Below, piece after piece: positions 27,401 to 35,560 of a stretch of DNA of 64,000 bases (position 1 is its first letter; every line of letters starts with the position of its first letter). The notes below the pieces were generated by a model. That model worked only from the letters and a program-made list of their open reading frames with translations, was not told the DNA's origin and made no database searches. Origin of the DNA: Cloacimonetes bacterium UBA6097 (GTDB lineage Bacteria > Cloacimonadota > Cloacimonadia > Cloacimonadales > Cloacimonadaceae); NCBI GenBank assembly GCA_002435865.1, contig DIWV01000007.1:115611-179610 (forward strand), given 5' to 3'. The position numbers were made by a program, and so were the translations under genes.

Positions 27401-27799
27401 ATGCAAGAAATCAAGTATACTAACTGCTTTGTCTGCGGACATGATAATCCCATCGGATTGAAGCTTGACTTTATGTATGATGAATCTGCTGCCTGGACCT
27501 GGTTTGATTCACCTGCAAGTTTTGAAGGCTATCAGGGTGTCATTCACGGTGGTATCATTGCTACGCTTCTGGACGAAGTAATGGCAAAAATCATCCTCAG
27601 CAAGAACCTTGTCGCTGTAACAGCAGACCTTTCTATCCGTTACAGAAAACCTCTTACGGTTGGATTACGTGTAAAAGCTACCGGAGAGATAACTCTGCAG
27701 AAATCACGTACAATCCATACCAAAGCCATTCTTGCAGACGAGAATGGGATTGTTTATGCAGAAGGAACGGCTGTTTATATAGTGATGAAGCAATTGTGA
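27401..27799 (+). CDS. PaaI-type hotdog thioesterase
   Basis: 132 residues. The hotdog helix and motif VIHGGIIATLLDEVMA (about 48-63) is the signature of PaaI/YbgC-like acyl-CoA thioesterases. The N-terminal CFVCGHDNPIGL pair of cysteines is typical of this subgroup. Substrate unknown. The stop overlaps the GTG start of the next gene by 4 bp. Confidence 0.85.
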   Translation: MQEIKYTNCFVCGHDNPIGLKLDFMYDESAAWTWFDSPASFEGYQGVIHGGIIATLLDEVMAKIILSKNLVAVTADLSIRYRKPLTVGLRVKATGEITLQKSRTIHTKAILADENGIVYAEGTAVYIVMKQL

Positions 27800-28527
27800 T
27801 AAAAAATCTATTGAGCAATGTGCTAACCAGGGATGAGCAGAAGATTTTCGGTTATCTGGCTGTACTCATGATAACCGGTATGGTTTTGTACTATACCGGT
27901 GTTTCTACAATTTATGCAGAAAAGGCAGGTCCCGGCCAGACTGCTTTAATTAAAGCCACAGAAAAAGACAGCATCATTCTGATTGATATCAGAACAGCTG
28001 AGGTTGAAGAACTTACACTCCTGCCGGGGATCGGAGAAAAAAGAGCTGCTGATATTATTGCCTATAGGCAAAACAAGCAGTTTGAATCTACAGAAGAACT
28101 GCTTAATATAAAGGGAATCGGCAGCAAAACGTTCCTGAACATGAAGCAGATGCTTCTGCAGTTTGGTACAACCGGAGCAGGAGTTACAAACCAGTCAAAA
28201 CTCACTGAACTGCAAACGGTAGAATCCCGGTCCGATAACAGCGCAGGAACTTATGACAAACAAGAACTTGACGAATCCGCTGGAATTACAAAAAAGGGAT
28301 ACGTTGCAGAAAAACCGTATTCTGATTATTCACAGGGTATTATTCATCTGAATACTGCATCAAAACAGGATTTAATGAGCCTTGATGGCATTGGTGATAT
28401 AAAAGCTGATGCTATTCTTGCCTATCGCAGACAGATTGGCAAGTTTACTTCTGTAGAGCAATTGACGGATGTAAAAGGCATCGGACCTAAAACACTGGAA
28501 AAGAACCGGCACAGGCTAAGCCTTTAG
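27796..28527 (+). CDS. ComEA-like membrane-anchored protein with two helix-hairpin-helix pairs
   Basis: 243 residues. GTG start at 27796 overlaps the thioesterase stop. One membrane helix (about 15-38) is followed by two ComEA-type HhH domains: about 60-122 (LTLLPGIGEKRAADII...LLNIKGIGSKTF) and about 180-240 (LMSLDGIGDIKADAIL...VKGIGPKTL). Such proteins bind DNA in competence or act in unknown envelope roles. No other uptake genes are in the window. The duplicated HhH arrangement with a 60-residue linker is clear. Confidence 0.85.
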   Translation: MIKNLLSNVLTRDEQKIFGYLAVLMITGMVLYYTGVSTIYAEKAGPGQTALIKATEKDSIILIDIRTAEVEELTLLPGIGEKRAADIIAYRQNKQFESTEELLNIKGIGSKTFLNMKQMLLQFGTTGAGVTNQSKLTELQTVESRSDNSAGTYDKQELDESAGITKKGYVAEKPYSDYSQGIIHLNTASKQDLMSLDGIGDIKADAILAYRRQIGKFTSVEQLTDVKGIGPKTLEKNRHRLSL

Positions 28528-28543
28528 CATGAATGGAGGTATA

Positions 28544-29125
28544 ATGAAATCTGACACAACTAATACTAACTGGAAACCGACTTTGACACTTGCCAAGCTT
28601 TTTGAAGAACAGAACCAGTTCTACGATGCTTTAGCAATTTACGAAATCCTGGGACAATCAGACAGTTCTCCCCTGATCAGGGAAAAGATAGAGACTTTGC
28701 AGTCGCGTATTTTGAGCGATCCTAATCTGAGATATGACGAACGGATCGAGAAACTTTTTTCTCCGGAAGAATTGGCATATCTGAAGATTTTGAACCATTC
28801 CGCTTTCGAAAACCTGTCCAGAATACAATCACAGTTTGCTGAAGGTGCTTCTGATTATGAAGTAGTGCTTGAAGATGAAGAATCTGCCAATAAACCAACA
28901 GTTTCCTCCTATGAAGTACGACGCATGGTAGACGAAATTGATAATCTTTCAGAATCAAAGATAACCGGTTCATCTGCAGATAAAGATGAAGCTTCAATCA
29001 GCGACCTGGTGGATAAGCTTATCAAACAATTCGGCAAAGACAGCAAACTCAGCGATATATCAGTACAGGAATTTATGAAGGTTATCCTGGACTATAATCT
29101 GGCAGGCAAATCCGACAAAGAATAA
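28544..29125 (+). CDS. Hypothetical cytoplasmic protein
   Basis: 193 residues from ATG 28544, which has GGAGG 6 bases upstream (the frame extends 5 codons earlier). No signal peptide. The N-terminal segment TLAKLFEEQNQFYDALAIYEIL looks like one TPR-type helical hairpin; the rest is acidic and helical (VRRMVDEIDNLSE, LVDKLIKQFGKDS). Function unknown. It shares one base with the next small gene (TAATG). Confidence 0.7.
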   Translation: MKSDTTNTNWKPTLTLAKLFEEQNQFYDALAIYEILGQSDSSPLIREKIETLQSRILSDPNLRYDERIEKLFSPEELAYLKILNHSAFENLSRIQSQFAEGASDYEVVLEDEESANKPTVSSYEVRRMVDEIDNLSESKITGSSADKDEASISDLVDKLIKQFGKDSKLSDISVQEFMKVILDYNLAGKSDKE

Positions 29126-29298
29126 TGAAGAAAGCTAAGCCCGGTATTGAGCACAATACTTTATGCCAGCGTTGTGCCAGAGATTGCAAACAGCCTGTTC
29201 ACGTGAAGCTGATAAAGTGTCCGAACTTTGAATCTGCACCGCAGCAGATGGAAATACCTTTATTTAAGAAAACCCGCAAAAAAAACAAAGTTTCCTGA
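29125..29298 (+). CDS. Small cysteine-cluster protein (57 aa)
   Basis: ATG at 29125 overlaps the upstream stop (TAATG). The peptide has C14-x2-C17-x3-C21 and C32, a possible zinc-binding knuckle (LCQRCARDC...KCPNF), then a basic tail (KKTRKKNK). Its stop lies 1 bp before rsmD, so it sits inside a tightly packed operon. Tight coupling and the cysteines support it as real; no family recognised. Confidence 0.6.
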   Translation: MKKAKPGIEHNTLCQRCARDCKQPVHVKLIKCPNFESAPQQMEIPLFKKTRKKNKVS

Positions 29299-29299
29299 T

Positions 29300-29833
29300 A
29301 TGCGTATAATCACGGGACGCTACAAAGGCACAAATCTTTTTACCGTGCAGGGAAATACTACACGTCCAACTACAGATTATCAACGGGAAGTTATCTTTTC
29401 CATGTACCAGGATTATGAAGATTTAAGAATTCTGGATTTATATGCCGGAACCGGTTCATTTGGCTTGGAAACTCTATCCAGAAGTGCCCAGTGGGTAGAT
29501 TTTGTGGAGTTTTCCAATAAAGCACTTTCTGTTCTGATAAAAAACATTGAAAAGTTGAAATGTGGGGAAAACTGCCATGTACACCGCAAAATAGTAGCAG
29601 CTTTCCTGAATGCTGCAGAGCAAAAGTGGGATGTGATTTTTCTTGATCCGCCTTACCAGAAGAATATGGTTAACCCAACAATAAAGCTTATTAAGGATAA
29701 GGAATTGCTAAATGAAGACGGTATTATCATTGTTGAGCATCATCCTCTTGAAAAGATAGCCGATGAATATAAAGATGATATAATAAATTATAAACAAAAC
29801 AGCAGGATAACAGCCTTTACTGTATTATCATAA
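29300..29833 (+). CDS. rsmD: 16S rRNA (guanine966-N2)-methyltransferase
   Basis: 177 residues from ATG 29300, where the family alignment begins (MRIITGRYKG; TRPTTDYQREVIF). A longer TTG-initiated frame has no homology. The class I methyltransferase fold has motif I LDLYAGTGSFGLE and the catalytic motif IV DPPY. It modifies 16S rRNA G966. It is 16 bp upstream of cysS. Confidence 0.93.
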   Translation: MRIITGRYKGTNLFTVQGNTTRPTTDYQREVIFSMYQDYEDLRILDLYAGTGSFGLETLSRSAQWVDFVEFSNKALSVLIKNIEKLKCGENCHVHRKIVAAFLNAAEQKWDVIFLDPPYQKNMVNPTIKLIKDKELLNEDGIIIVEHHPLEKIADEYKDDIINYKQNSRITAFTVLS

Positions 29834-29849
29834 AGATGGAGTACTAAAA

Positions 29850-31238
29850 ATGCGTATTTACAATACACTGACACGACAGAAAGAAGAATTCAAACCGATT
29901 GAACCCGGTAAAGTCAAGCTTTATGCCTGCGGTCCGACCGTTTACAACTATTTCCATATCGGTAATGCTCGTGCTTTCCTTACTTTTGATGTAGTCAGAC
30001 GCTATCTGGAATACCGGGGTTTCGATGTTACCTATGTGCAAAACATTACCGATATAGAAGATAAGATTATTGCTCAGTCCAATGAAGAGAATATTCCTTT
30101 CTCTCAGATAGCGGATAAATACACCAAAGCTTTTCTGGAAGATGTGGCAAGACTGGGAACAAAACCGCCCACATATCAGCCCAAGGCAAGTGAGTATATA
30201 AACCAGATGATTGCTCTGATTAAAGAGTTGGAAGACAAAGGTTTTGCCTATGAAAGCAGCGGCGATGTCTATTTTGAGGTAAACAAACTTCCACAATACG
30301 GCCAGCTAAGTGGCAAAAAGACCGAAGACCAGAAGGCAGGAGCGCGTGTGGAAGAGAACCTGCTCAAGCGTCATCCGGCAGATTTTACCCTGTGGAAAGC
30401 TTCCAAACCCGGTGAACCGAGCTGGGACAGTCCCTGGGGTAAAGGGCGTCCGGGTTGGCATACTGAGTGTGTTGTGATGTCCAGAGACCTTTTGGGTGTA
30501 ACATTTGACATTCACGGCGGTGGAACAGATTTGATGTTCCCGCATCACGAAAACGAACTTGCCCAGGCAATAGCCACCACAGGAAAACCTTTGGCAAACT
30601 ATTGGATGCACAATGGCTTCCTCAACATCGAGGGAGAGAAAATGTCCAAGAGCCTGAAGAATTTCTTTACTGCCCGTGAAATCCTGGATGTCTATGATGC
30701 AGAGACCATCCGCTTTTTCTTTTTGTCAAAACATTACCGCAGTCCGATAGATTTTAACCGGGAATTGATTGAAGAAAGCAAGACTGCCATGCAGAACTTC
30801 TATTCCTCTTTATCAAGTATTGACTGGCTGACGCTGAATGCTGAATTGATTGAAATACCTGATAGTTACAAGGCTTTTACTAAAACATTTACAGAAGCGA
30901 TGGACGATGATTTTAACAGTGCAAAAGCCTTGGCTGTTCTGTTTGAATTGGCAGGCAAGGTCAAATCAGAAGGTAATAAGGTTGAAGAACGCCAGGCAGC
31001 AGCTAAATTATTAGTAGAACTTGGAAGGGTACTCGGCTTTTTCACAGATCTGTCTGATAAGTTAGTTAAGACTCTCGCTCCCGAGAAGATAGCTATGATC
31101 GAAACCCTTGTCCAGCAAAGAGATTTTGCCCGTAAGAATAAAGACTGGGCTGCCAGTGACCGTCTGCGCGATGAACTGATTGCTATGGGACTGGAAGTAA
31201 AAGATACCAAAGACGGCACAGTCTGGAAACCTCTATAA
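29850..31238 (+). CDS. cysS: Cysteinyl-tRNA synthetase
   Basis: 462 residues, normal length. The class I motif HIGN (36-39), the zinc-site cysteine in YACGPTVYN, TECVVMS and the HHENE segment, and the KMSKS loop (about 264-268) are all present. Charges tRNA-Cys with cysteine. Last gene of the run that starts at rseP. Confidence 0.98.
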   Translation: MRIYNTLTRQKEEFKPIEPGKVKLYACGPTVYNYFHIGNARAFLTFDVVRRYLEYRGFDVTYVQNITDIEDKIIAQSNEENIPFSQIADKYTKAFLEDVARLGTKPPTYQPKASEYINQMIALIKELEDKGFAYESSGDVYFEVNKLPQYGQLSGKKTEDQKAGARVEENLLKRHPADFTLWKASKPGEPSWDSPWGKGRPGWHTECVVMSRDLLGVTFDIHGGGTDLMFPHHENELAQAIATTGKPLANYWMHNGFLNIEGEKMSKSLKNFFTAREILDVYDAETIRFFFLSKHYRSPIDFNRELIEESKTAMQNFYSSLSSIDWLTLNAELIEIPDSYKAFTKTFTEAMDDDFNSAKALAVLFELAGKVKSEGNKVEERQAAAKLLVELGRVLGFFTDLSDKLVKTLAPEKIAMIETLVQQRDFARKNKDWAASDRLRDELIAMGLEVKDTKDGTVWKPL

Positions 31239-31282
31239 TAGATATTTTTAATTGAAAGTGCGTCGTTCCCGATTTTTTAATG

Positions 31283-31320
31283 TGTCATTCCCGCGCAGGT
31301 GGGAATTCATGCTGTTTTTA
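31283..31320 (+). repeat. Dispersed dRS3-like palindromic repeat
   Basis: TCATTCCCGCGCAGGTGGGAATTC then ATGCTGTTTTT. Same consensus as the 11.5-kb cluster. A nearby AAAGGGC-TTC-GCCCTTT hairpin (31360-31376) is another dispersed-type element. Confidence 0.8.
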
Positions 31321-31435
31321 AAAGAAAATAATTCTATACCCGCCCACCACCCTTATTGTAAAGGGCTTCGCCCTTTGACCCATTAAAAAGATAAATTAAG
31401 TGGTTACAACCGGTATGAAGAAAAAGGAGTATTTA

Positions 31436-32266
31436 ATGCGTTTTACAATAATCTTTGTCCTGCTATTATCATCCCTCGCCCTTTCCTGTAAAAAAGAAAA
31501 TCCCTATCTGCTTAACAAGCCTGAAAGCGTTATCTGGAATCCCGTTACAGAGTCCTACCTGATTTCCAATGTAGGCAGCGGATTTATCCTATCCCTCAAG
31601 GACAAACAGGATTTTTCCATCTTTAACAAAGCTAATCTGGACGGACCCAAAGGCATGGCTATCCTGGGTAACAACATGTATGTGGCTGACCTTAAGCGGG
31701 TAGTTGGATTCGATTTGCAAACAGGTGAAAAGACTTTTGAGCAAAAAGTTCCTGATGCTTCTTTTTTGAATGACGTTACTGCATCGGACGGCAAGATGAT
31801 TTACATCAGCGATTCTGATAGTAGCTTTATTGCCATGCTCAATGTGGTGGATAAAAAGCTGGAAATATATAAAGATAAAGACCTTATCAAACCGAACGGA
31901 CTTTACTATCAGAAAACCGATAAGGATACATTGCTATATATTGTTTCCATGAAGGATAATACCCCAATCAAGGTTCTGAACCTTGGCACAAAAGTACTGA
32001 CCGATATTCCACATACAGAAATGACAAGAGCAGATGGTATTACCAGGGACAAAATGGGTGAATGGCTCATTTCCAGCTGGGCAGACAGCACTGTTTATAA
32101 ATACAGTCCCGATTTCCTCATGAAAAGCACTATCAAAGAGAAGTACCAGTCTCCGGCAGACATTTTCTATAATCCGGTTACCGATGAACTGGCAATTCCA
32201 CAAATGCAGTTGAATAGAGTTAATTTCATTACCATTGACGATTCATTGGAGAAAACAAACAAATAG
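31436..32266 (+). CDS. Lipoprotein with SMP-30/NHL-like beta-propeller
   Basis: 276 residues from ATG 31436 (GGAG 6 bases upstream). Lipoprotein signal MRFTIIFVLLLSSLALSC with the lipobox cysteine at 18. The rest is a six-bladed-propeller-like repeat (KPESVIWNPVTESYLISN, GPKGMAILGNNMYVAD, KPNGLYYQ, RADGITRDKMGEWLISSW) as in SMP-30/gluconolactonase folds. Probably attached to the inner or outer membrane; ligand unknown. Confidence 0.8.
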   Translation: MRFTIIFVLLLSSLALSCKKENPYLLNKPESVIWNPVTESYLISNVGSGFILSLKDKQDFSIFNKANLDGPKGMAILGNNMYVADLKRVVGFDLQTGEKTFEQKVPDASFLNDVTASDGKMIYISDSDSSFIAMLNVVDKKLEIYKDKDLIKPNGLYYQKTDKDTLLYIVSMKDNTPIKVLNLGTKVLTDIPHTEMTRADGITRDKMGEWLISSWADSTVYKYSPDFLMKSTIKEKYQSPADIFYNPVTDELAIPQMQLNRVNFITIDDSLEKTNK

Positions 32267-32431
32267 ACCTAACCTAAGCTTTAACCTTGTTTTACGTTCG
32301 AATTAAGTTTATCACAATTCTATAACTGTATTACTATCATCTAATTACTATCTTCTCACTTTATCCCTACTTACTATTATCTCTTTCAGTACAGCAGATT
32401 TGCAGTATATCTTCTGGATATTATCTGTATA

Positions 32432-32499
32432 GTTTCTGTATCTTAGTATACAGAAAGTATACTGCAACTATACTGTAACTATACTGCAATTATACTGAA
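32432..32499 (+). repeat. Five 11-bp tandem units with capping inverted repeat, copy B
   Basis: Units at 32445, 32456, 32467, 32478 and 32489: agtatacagaa, agtatactgca, actatactgta, actatactgca, attatactgaa. Preceded by GTTTCTGTAT (32432-32441), which pairs with ATACAGAAA (32448-32456). The layout, unit number and spacing are identical to 2354-2421, 30 kb away. Confidence 0.85.
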
Positions 32500-32580
32500 G
32501 ATAATAAGATATATGAAAGTGAGAAAAGAGAGGACCAAGACTATCTTAGCAGTCACAACCACTGACTGCTAAAAAATATC

Positions 32581-32608
32581 TTGACACGTTTTATGCAGCA
32601 CTTATTTT
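32581..32608 (+). promoter_or_regulatory. Promoter of clpB
   Basis: TTGACA (32581-32586), 16-bp spacer, TATTTT (32603-32608). The surrounding TATTTTGTAATTA also occurs before the secreted gene at 15048 (about 14986-14998), again downstream of TTGACA. No clear sigma-32-type element was recognised. Confidence 0.5.
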
Positions 32609-32669
32609 GTAATTATAAAACCTTTGTAAGAATACAGATAACCATCATTCTTGCAAACGGGGAGGACTT

Positions 32670-35255
32670 ATGAATTTACAGCGCTTTACCATTAAAGCAC
32701 AGGAGATGCTGCAAACCGCACAACAGCAGGCAGCAGAGTTTAATCACCAGGAAATATCGGAACTGCATCTGCTCAAAGCCATGCTCTCACAGGACGAATC
32801 ACTGGTGAAACCGGTTTTGCAGAAACTGGAAGTTCCGCTCAATCAACTGGAAGATAAACTGGAGCAGGCATTGGCAAAACTACCCCGCATTCGGGGAGAT
32901 GGACAGCAGTACCTGAGCCAGGCAGCATTGAATATACTTAACCAGGCAGAAAAGGAAGCGGAAAAACTGCAGGATGAATATATCAGTCTGGAACACATTC
33001 TTCTTGCCCTAATCCATAAAGGCAAAGAAGCAAACCAATTGCTTGGCTCGGTTGGAGTTACTCCTGACAACATTATGAAAGCTTTAAAAGAACTGCGCGG
33101 CAACCAAAGAATTACAGACCAGAATCCGGAAGGGAAATTCCAGGCTTTGGATAAATATTCCCGTAATCTTACACGCCTGGCAAGACAGGAAAAGCTTGAT
33201 CCCGTGATTGGACGCGATGAAGAAATCAGGCGCACTATCCAGATATTGTCGCGTCGCAGGAAGAACAATCCTGTTCTGATTGGCGACCCGGGAGTAGGGA
33301 AAACAGCAATAGTGGAAGGTTTGGCAAGACGGGTTGTACAGCAGGATGTACCGGAAAACCTTAAAACAAAAGAAATTGTGGAACTGGATATGGCAGCTTT
33401 GCTTGCAGGAGCCAAGTTTCGGGGAGAATTTGAGGAAAGGCTAAAAGCTGTTTTGCAGGAAGTGGAAAAATCAGATGGCCAGATAATTTTGTTTATCGAC
33501 GAGCTTCATACTGTGGTGGGTGCCGGTGCTGCCGAAGGTGCAGTTGATGCATCCAATATGCTCAAGCCTGCTCTGGCAAGAGGAAGCCTGCATTGCATAG
33601 GTGCTACAACCCTTGATGAATATAGAAAATACATAGAAAAAGACCCTGCCCTTGAAAGGCGTTTTCAGCCTATTATTGTTACAGAACCGTCGGTTGAGGA
33701 AACCATCTCCATCCTGCGTGGAATCCGCGATAAATACGAAGTGCATCATGGCGTGCAAATCACTGATAATGCATTGGTTGCAGCTGCCGTCATGTCCAAT
33801 AGATACATTGCCGACCGGTTCTTACCTGACAAAGCCATAGATTTAATTGATGAAGCCTGCGCACAGCTGCGCATGGAAATGGATTCCATGCCTGTTGAAC
33901 TGGATGAAGTGGAACGCAAGCTGCGCCAGTTGGAAATTGAGAAACTCTCTCTGGAAAAAGAAAAAGACGAGATGTCCAAACAGCGTCTGGAGAAAATAAA
34001 TATTGAAACTGCAGAGCTTACAGAACAGAGAACTACTCTCAGGGCACGCTGGGAAAACGAAAAAGCCATGCTCACGGATATCAGGACATTAAAAGAAGAA
34101 ATAGATAACCAAAAAGCAGAAGCGGAGAAATCAGAACGTCAGGGTGAATATGAAAAAGTAGCGAAAATAAGGTATGGAACTTTAGTGGAAAAGGAAAAAG
34201 AACTGGAGAAACTGAACATAAAACTCAAAGAAAAACCTAATTCCGAACAGCTTTTAAAAGAGTTGGTGGATGAGGAAATGATTGCTGAAGTAGTTTCCAA
34301 ATGGACCAAGATACCTGTCAGCAAGCTCATACAGAGTGAAATGCAGAAGTTACTGGAACTGGAAAAGATATTGGGACAAAGGGTAATCGGACAGGAAGAG
34401 GGAATTTTTGCTATATCTAATGCAATACGGCGTTCCAGAAGCGGATTGAGTGATACAAACCGTCCTATTGGTTCCTTTATGTTCCTGGGTCCCACCGGTG
34501 TCGGTAAAACTGAACTTGCAAAAACACTGGCGTCATTCTTGTTTGATACAGAGAAAGCTCTGATCAGGATTGATATGTCGGAATTTATGGAAAAGCATTC
34601 TGTGGCTCGCTTAATAGGAGCTCCTCCGGGTTATGTCGGGTACGAGGAAGGCGGATATCTGACTGAGTCAGTCCGGCGCAGACCTTATTGCGTAATCCTG
34701 TTTGACGAGATTGAAAAGGCTCATCAGGATGTCTTCAACGTATTGCTCCAGATTCTGGACGAAGGCAGATTAACGGATGGCAAGGGCAGAACGGTGGATT
34801 TCAGGAATGCGGTTATTATCCTGACCAGTAATATCGGCTCTACCCTTATCTTTGAGGCAGAAGACGCAGACCCGGAATCCCTGCGTCCGCAGTTGATGCA
34901 AATCCTGCAGCAGCACTTCCGACCGGAATTCCTGAACCGCCTGGACGACATAATTATCTTCCACAGGTTGAATCATGAACATCTGCATCAGATTGTGGAA
35001 CTTCAGCTTAGTAATCTTAAGGAAAGACTCTCCAGGCAAAGCATCAACATTGACTTCACGGATGAACTGGTAGATTGGCTGACGGTGAACGGTTATGATG
35101 CTCAGTTCGGAGCCAGACCCTTGAAGAGATTAATTCAGAAGGAACTGGAGAATCAGATTGCTCTGGCAATTCTATCGGGAGGTTTGGATACAAACAAGCA
35201 ATTGCTTATATCCGAAAAAGGCAACAAGATAAGTGTGTCAAATAGTAAACGATAA
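32670..35255 (+). CDS. clpB: Disaggregase ClpB
   Basis: 861 residues, full length. Clp-N repeats 1 to about 145, AAA-1 with Walker A GDPGVGKT (205-212), the ClpB-specific coiled-coil middle domain (about 400-530) and AAA-2 with Walker A GPTGVGKT (about 607-614). GYVGYEEGG pore loop and C-terminal GARPLKR present. ATP-driven hexamer that rescues aggregated proteins with DnaK. Single-gene unit with its own promoter. GGGGAGGA lies 8 bases before the ATG. Confidence 0.98.
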   Translation: MNLQRFTIKAQEMLQTAQQQAAEFNHQEISELHLLKAMLSQDESLVKPVLQKLEVPLNQLEDKLEQALAKLPRIRGDGQQYLSQAALNILNQAEKEAEKLQDEYISLEHILLALIHKGKEANQLLGSVGVTPDNIMKALKELRGNQRITDQNPEGKFQALDKYSRNLTRLARQEKLDPVIGRDEEIRRTIQILSRRRKNNPVLIGDPGVGKTAIVEGLARRVVQQDVPENLKTKEIVELDMAALLAGAKFRGEFEERLKAVLQEVEKSDGQIILFIDELHTVVGAGAAEGAVDASNMLKPALARGSLHCIGATTLDEYRKYIEKDPALERRFQPIIVTEPSVEETISILRGIRDKYEVHHGVQITDNALVAAAVMSNRYIADRFLPDKAIDLIDEACAQLRMEMDSMPVELDEVERKLRQLEIEKLSLEKEKDEMSKQRLEKINIETAELTEQRTTLRARWENEKAMLTDIRTLKEEIDNQKAEAEKSERQGEYEKVAKIRYGTLVEKEKELEKLNIKLKEKPNSEQLLKELVDEEMIAEVVSKWTKIPVSKLIQSEMQKLLELEKILGQRVIGQEEGIFAISNAIRRSRSGLSDTNRPIGSFMFLGPTGVGKTELAKTLASFLFDTEKALIRIDMSEFMEKHSVARLIGAPPGYVGYEEGGYLTESVRRRPYCVILFDEIEKAHQDVFNVLLQILDEGRLTDGKGRTVDFRNAVIILTSNIGSTLIFEAEDADPESLRPQLMQILQQHFRPEFLNRLDDIIIFHRLNHEHLHQIVELQLSNLKERLSRQSINIDFTDELVDWLTVNGYDAQFGARPLKRLIQKELENQIALAILSGGLDTNKQLLISEKGNKISVSNSKR

Positions 35256-35560
35256 CTGTAACAGAAAACAATTACGAAGGGCTATAATTAAAAACTTACT
35301 TGACAAAATATTATGCTACAAGCAAAAATGGCATTAATCGGAGATATGTCTCTAATTTAGCAATATAGTGTGATAAATACTTTTTAAATACTGAAAGTGA
35401 AATCCTTATCTATATTATTAGGAGCGTTTCACAGAACAGCTTTTCAATTGTCAGGAAAGCTTAACTTCGGAGATGGGAAGCACAAAATCAGAAAAGGGTT
35501 TAGTGCATTTTTATCAAATTATAATAGCAACAAAAGGCAATAATAGAAAGGAGAAAGATT
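35256..35560. other. Intergenic region upstream of the first anchor-J protein
   Basis: Contains TTGACA (35300-35305) without a clear -10 box, a GGAGATATGTCTC hairpin (about 35340) and AGCTTTTC...GAAAGCT pairing (about 35440-35462). No gene or known riboswitch recognised. The gene's ribosome site is AAAGGAG just before 35561. Confidence 0.5.

Larger units (their letters stand above)
32267..32669. other. Intergenic region upstream of clpB
   Basis: Holds the second 11-bp repeat array (32432-32499), a short inverted pair TAGCAGTCA...TGACTGCTA (about 32547-32574) and the clpB promoter (32581-32608). The array lies about 170-240 bp before the clpB ATG, so a regulatory role is possible. No gene seen. 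Confidence 0.6.

Noticed and set aside
29228..29299. TTG-initiated N-terminal extension of RsmD
   Set aside because: Overlaps the 57-residue cysteine-cluster gene; the family alignment begins at the ATG at 29300.
35256..35560. Riboswitch upstream of the 1395-residue secreted protein
   Set aside because: Only short local hairpins; no conserved core of any riboswitch class I know.
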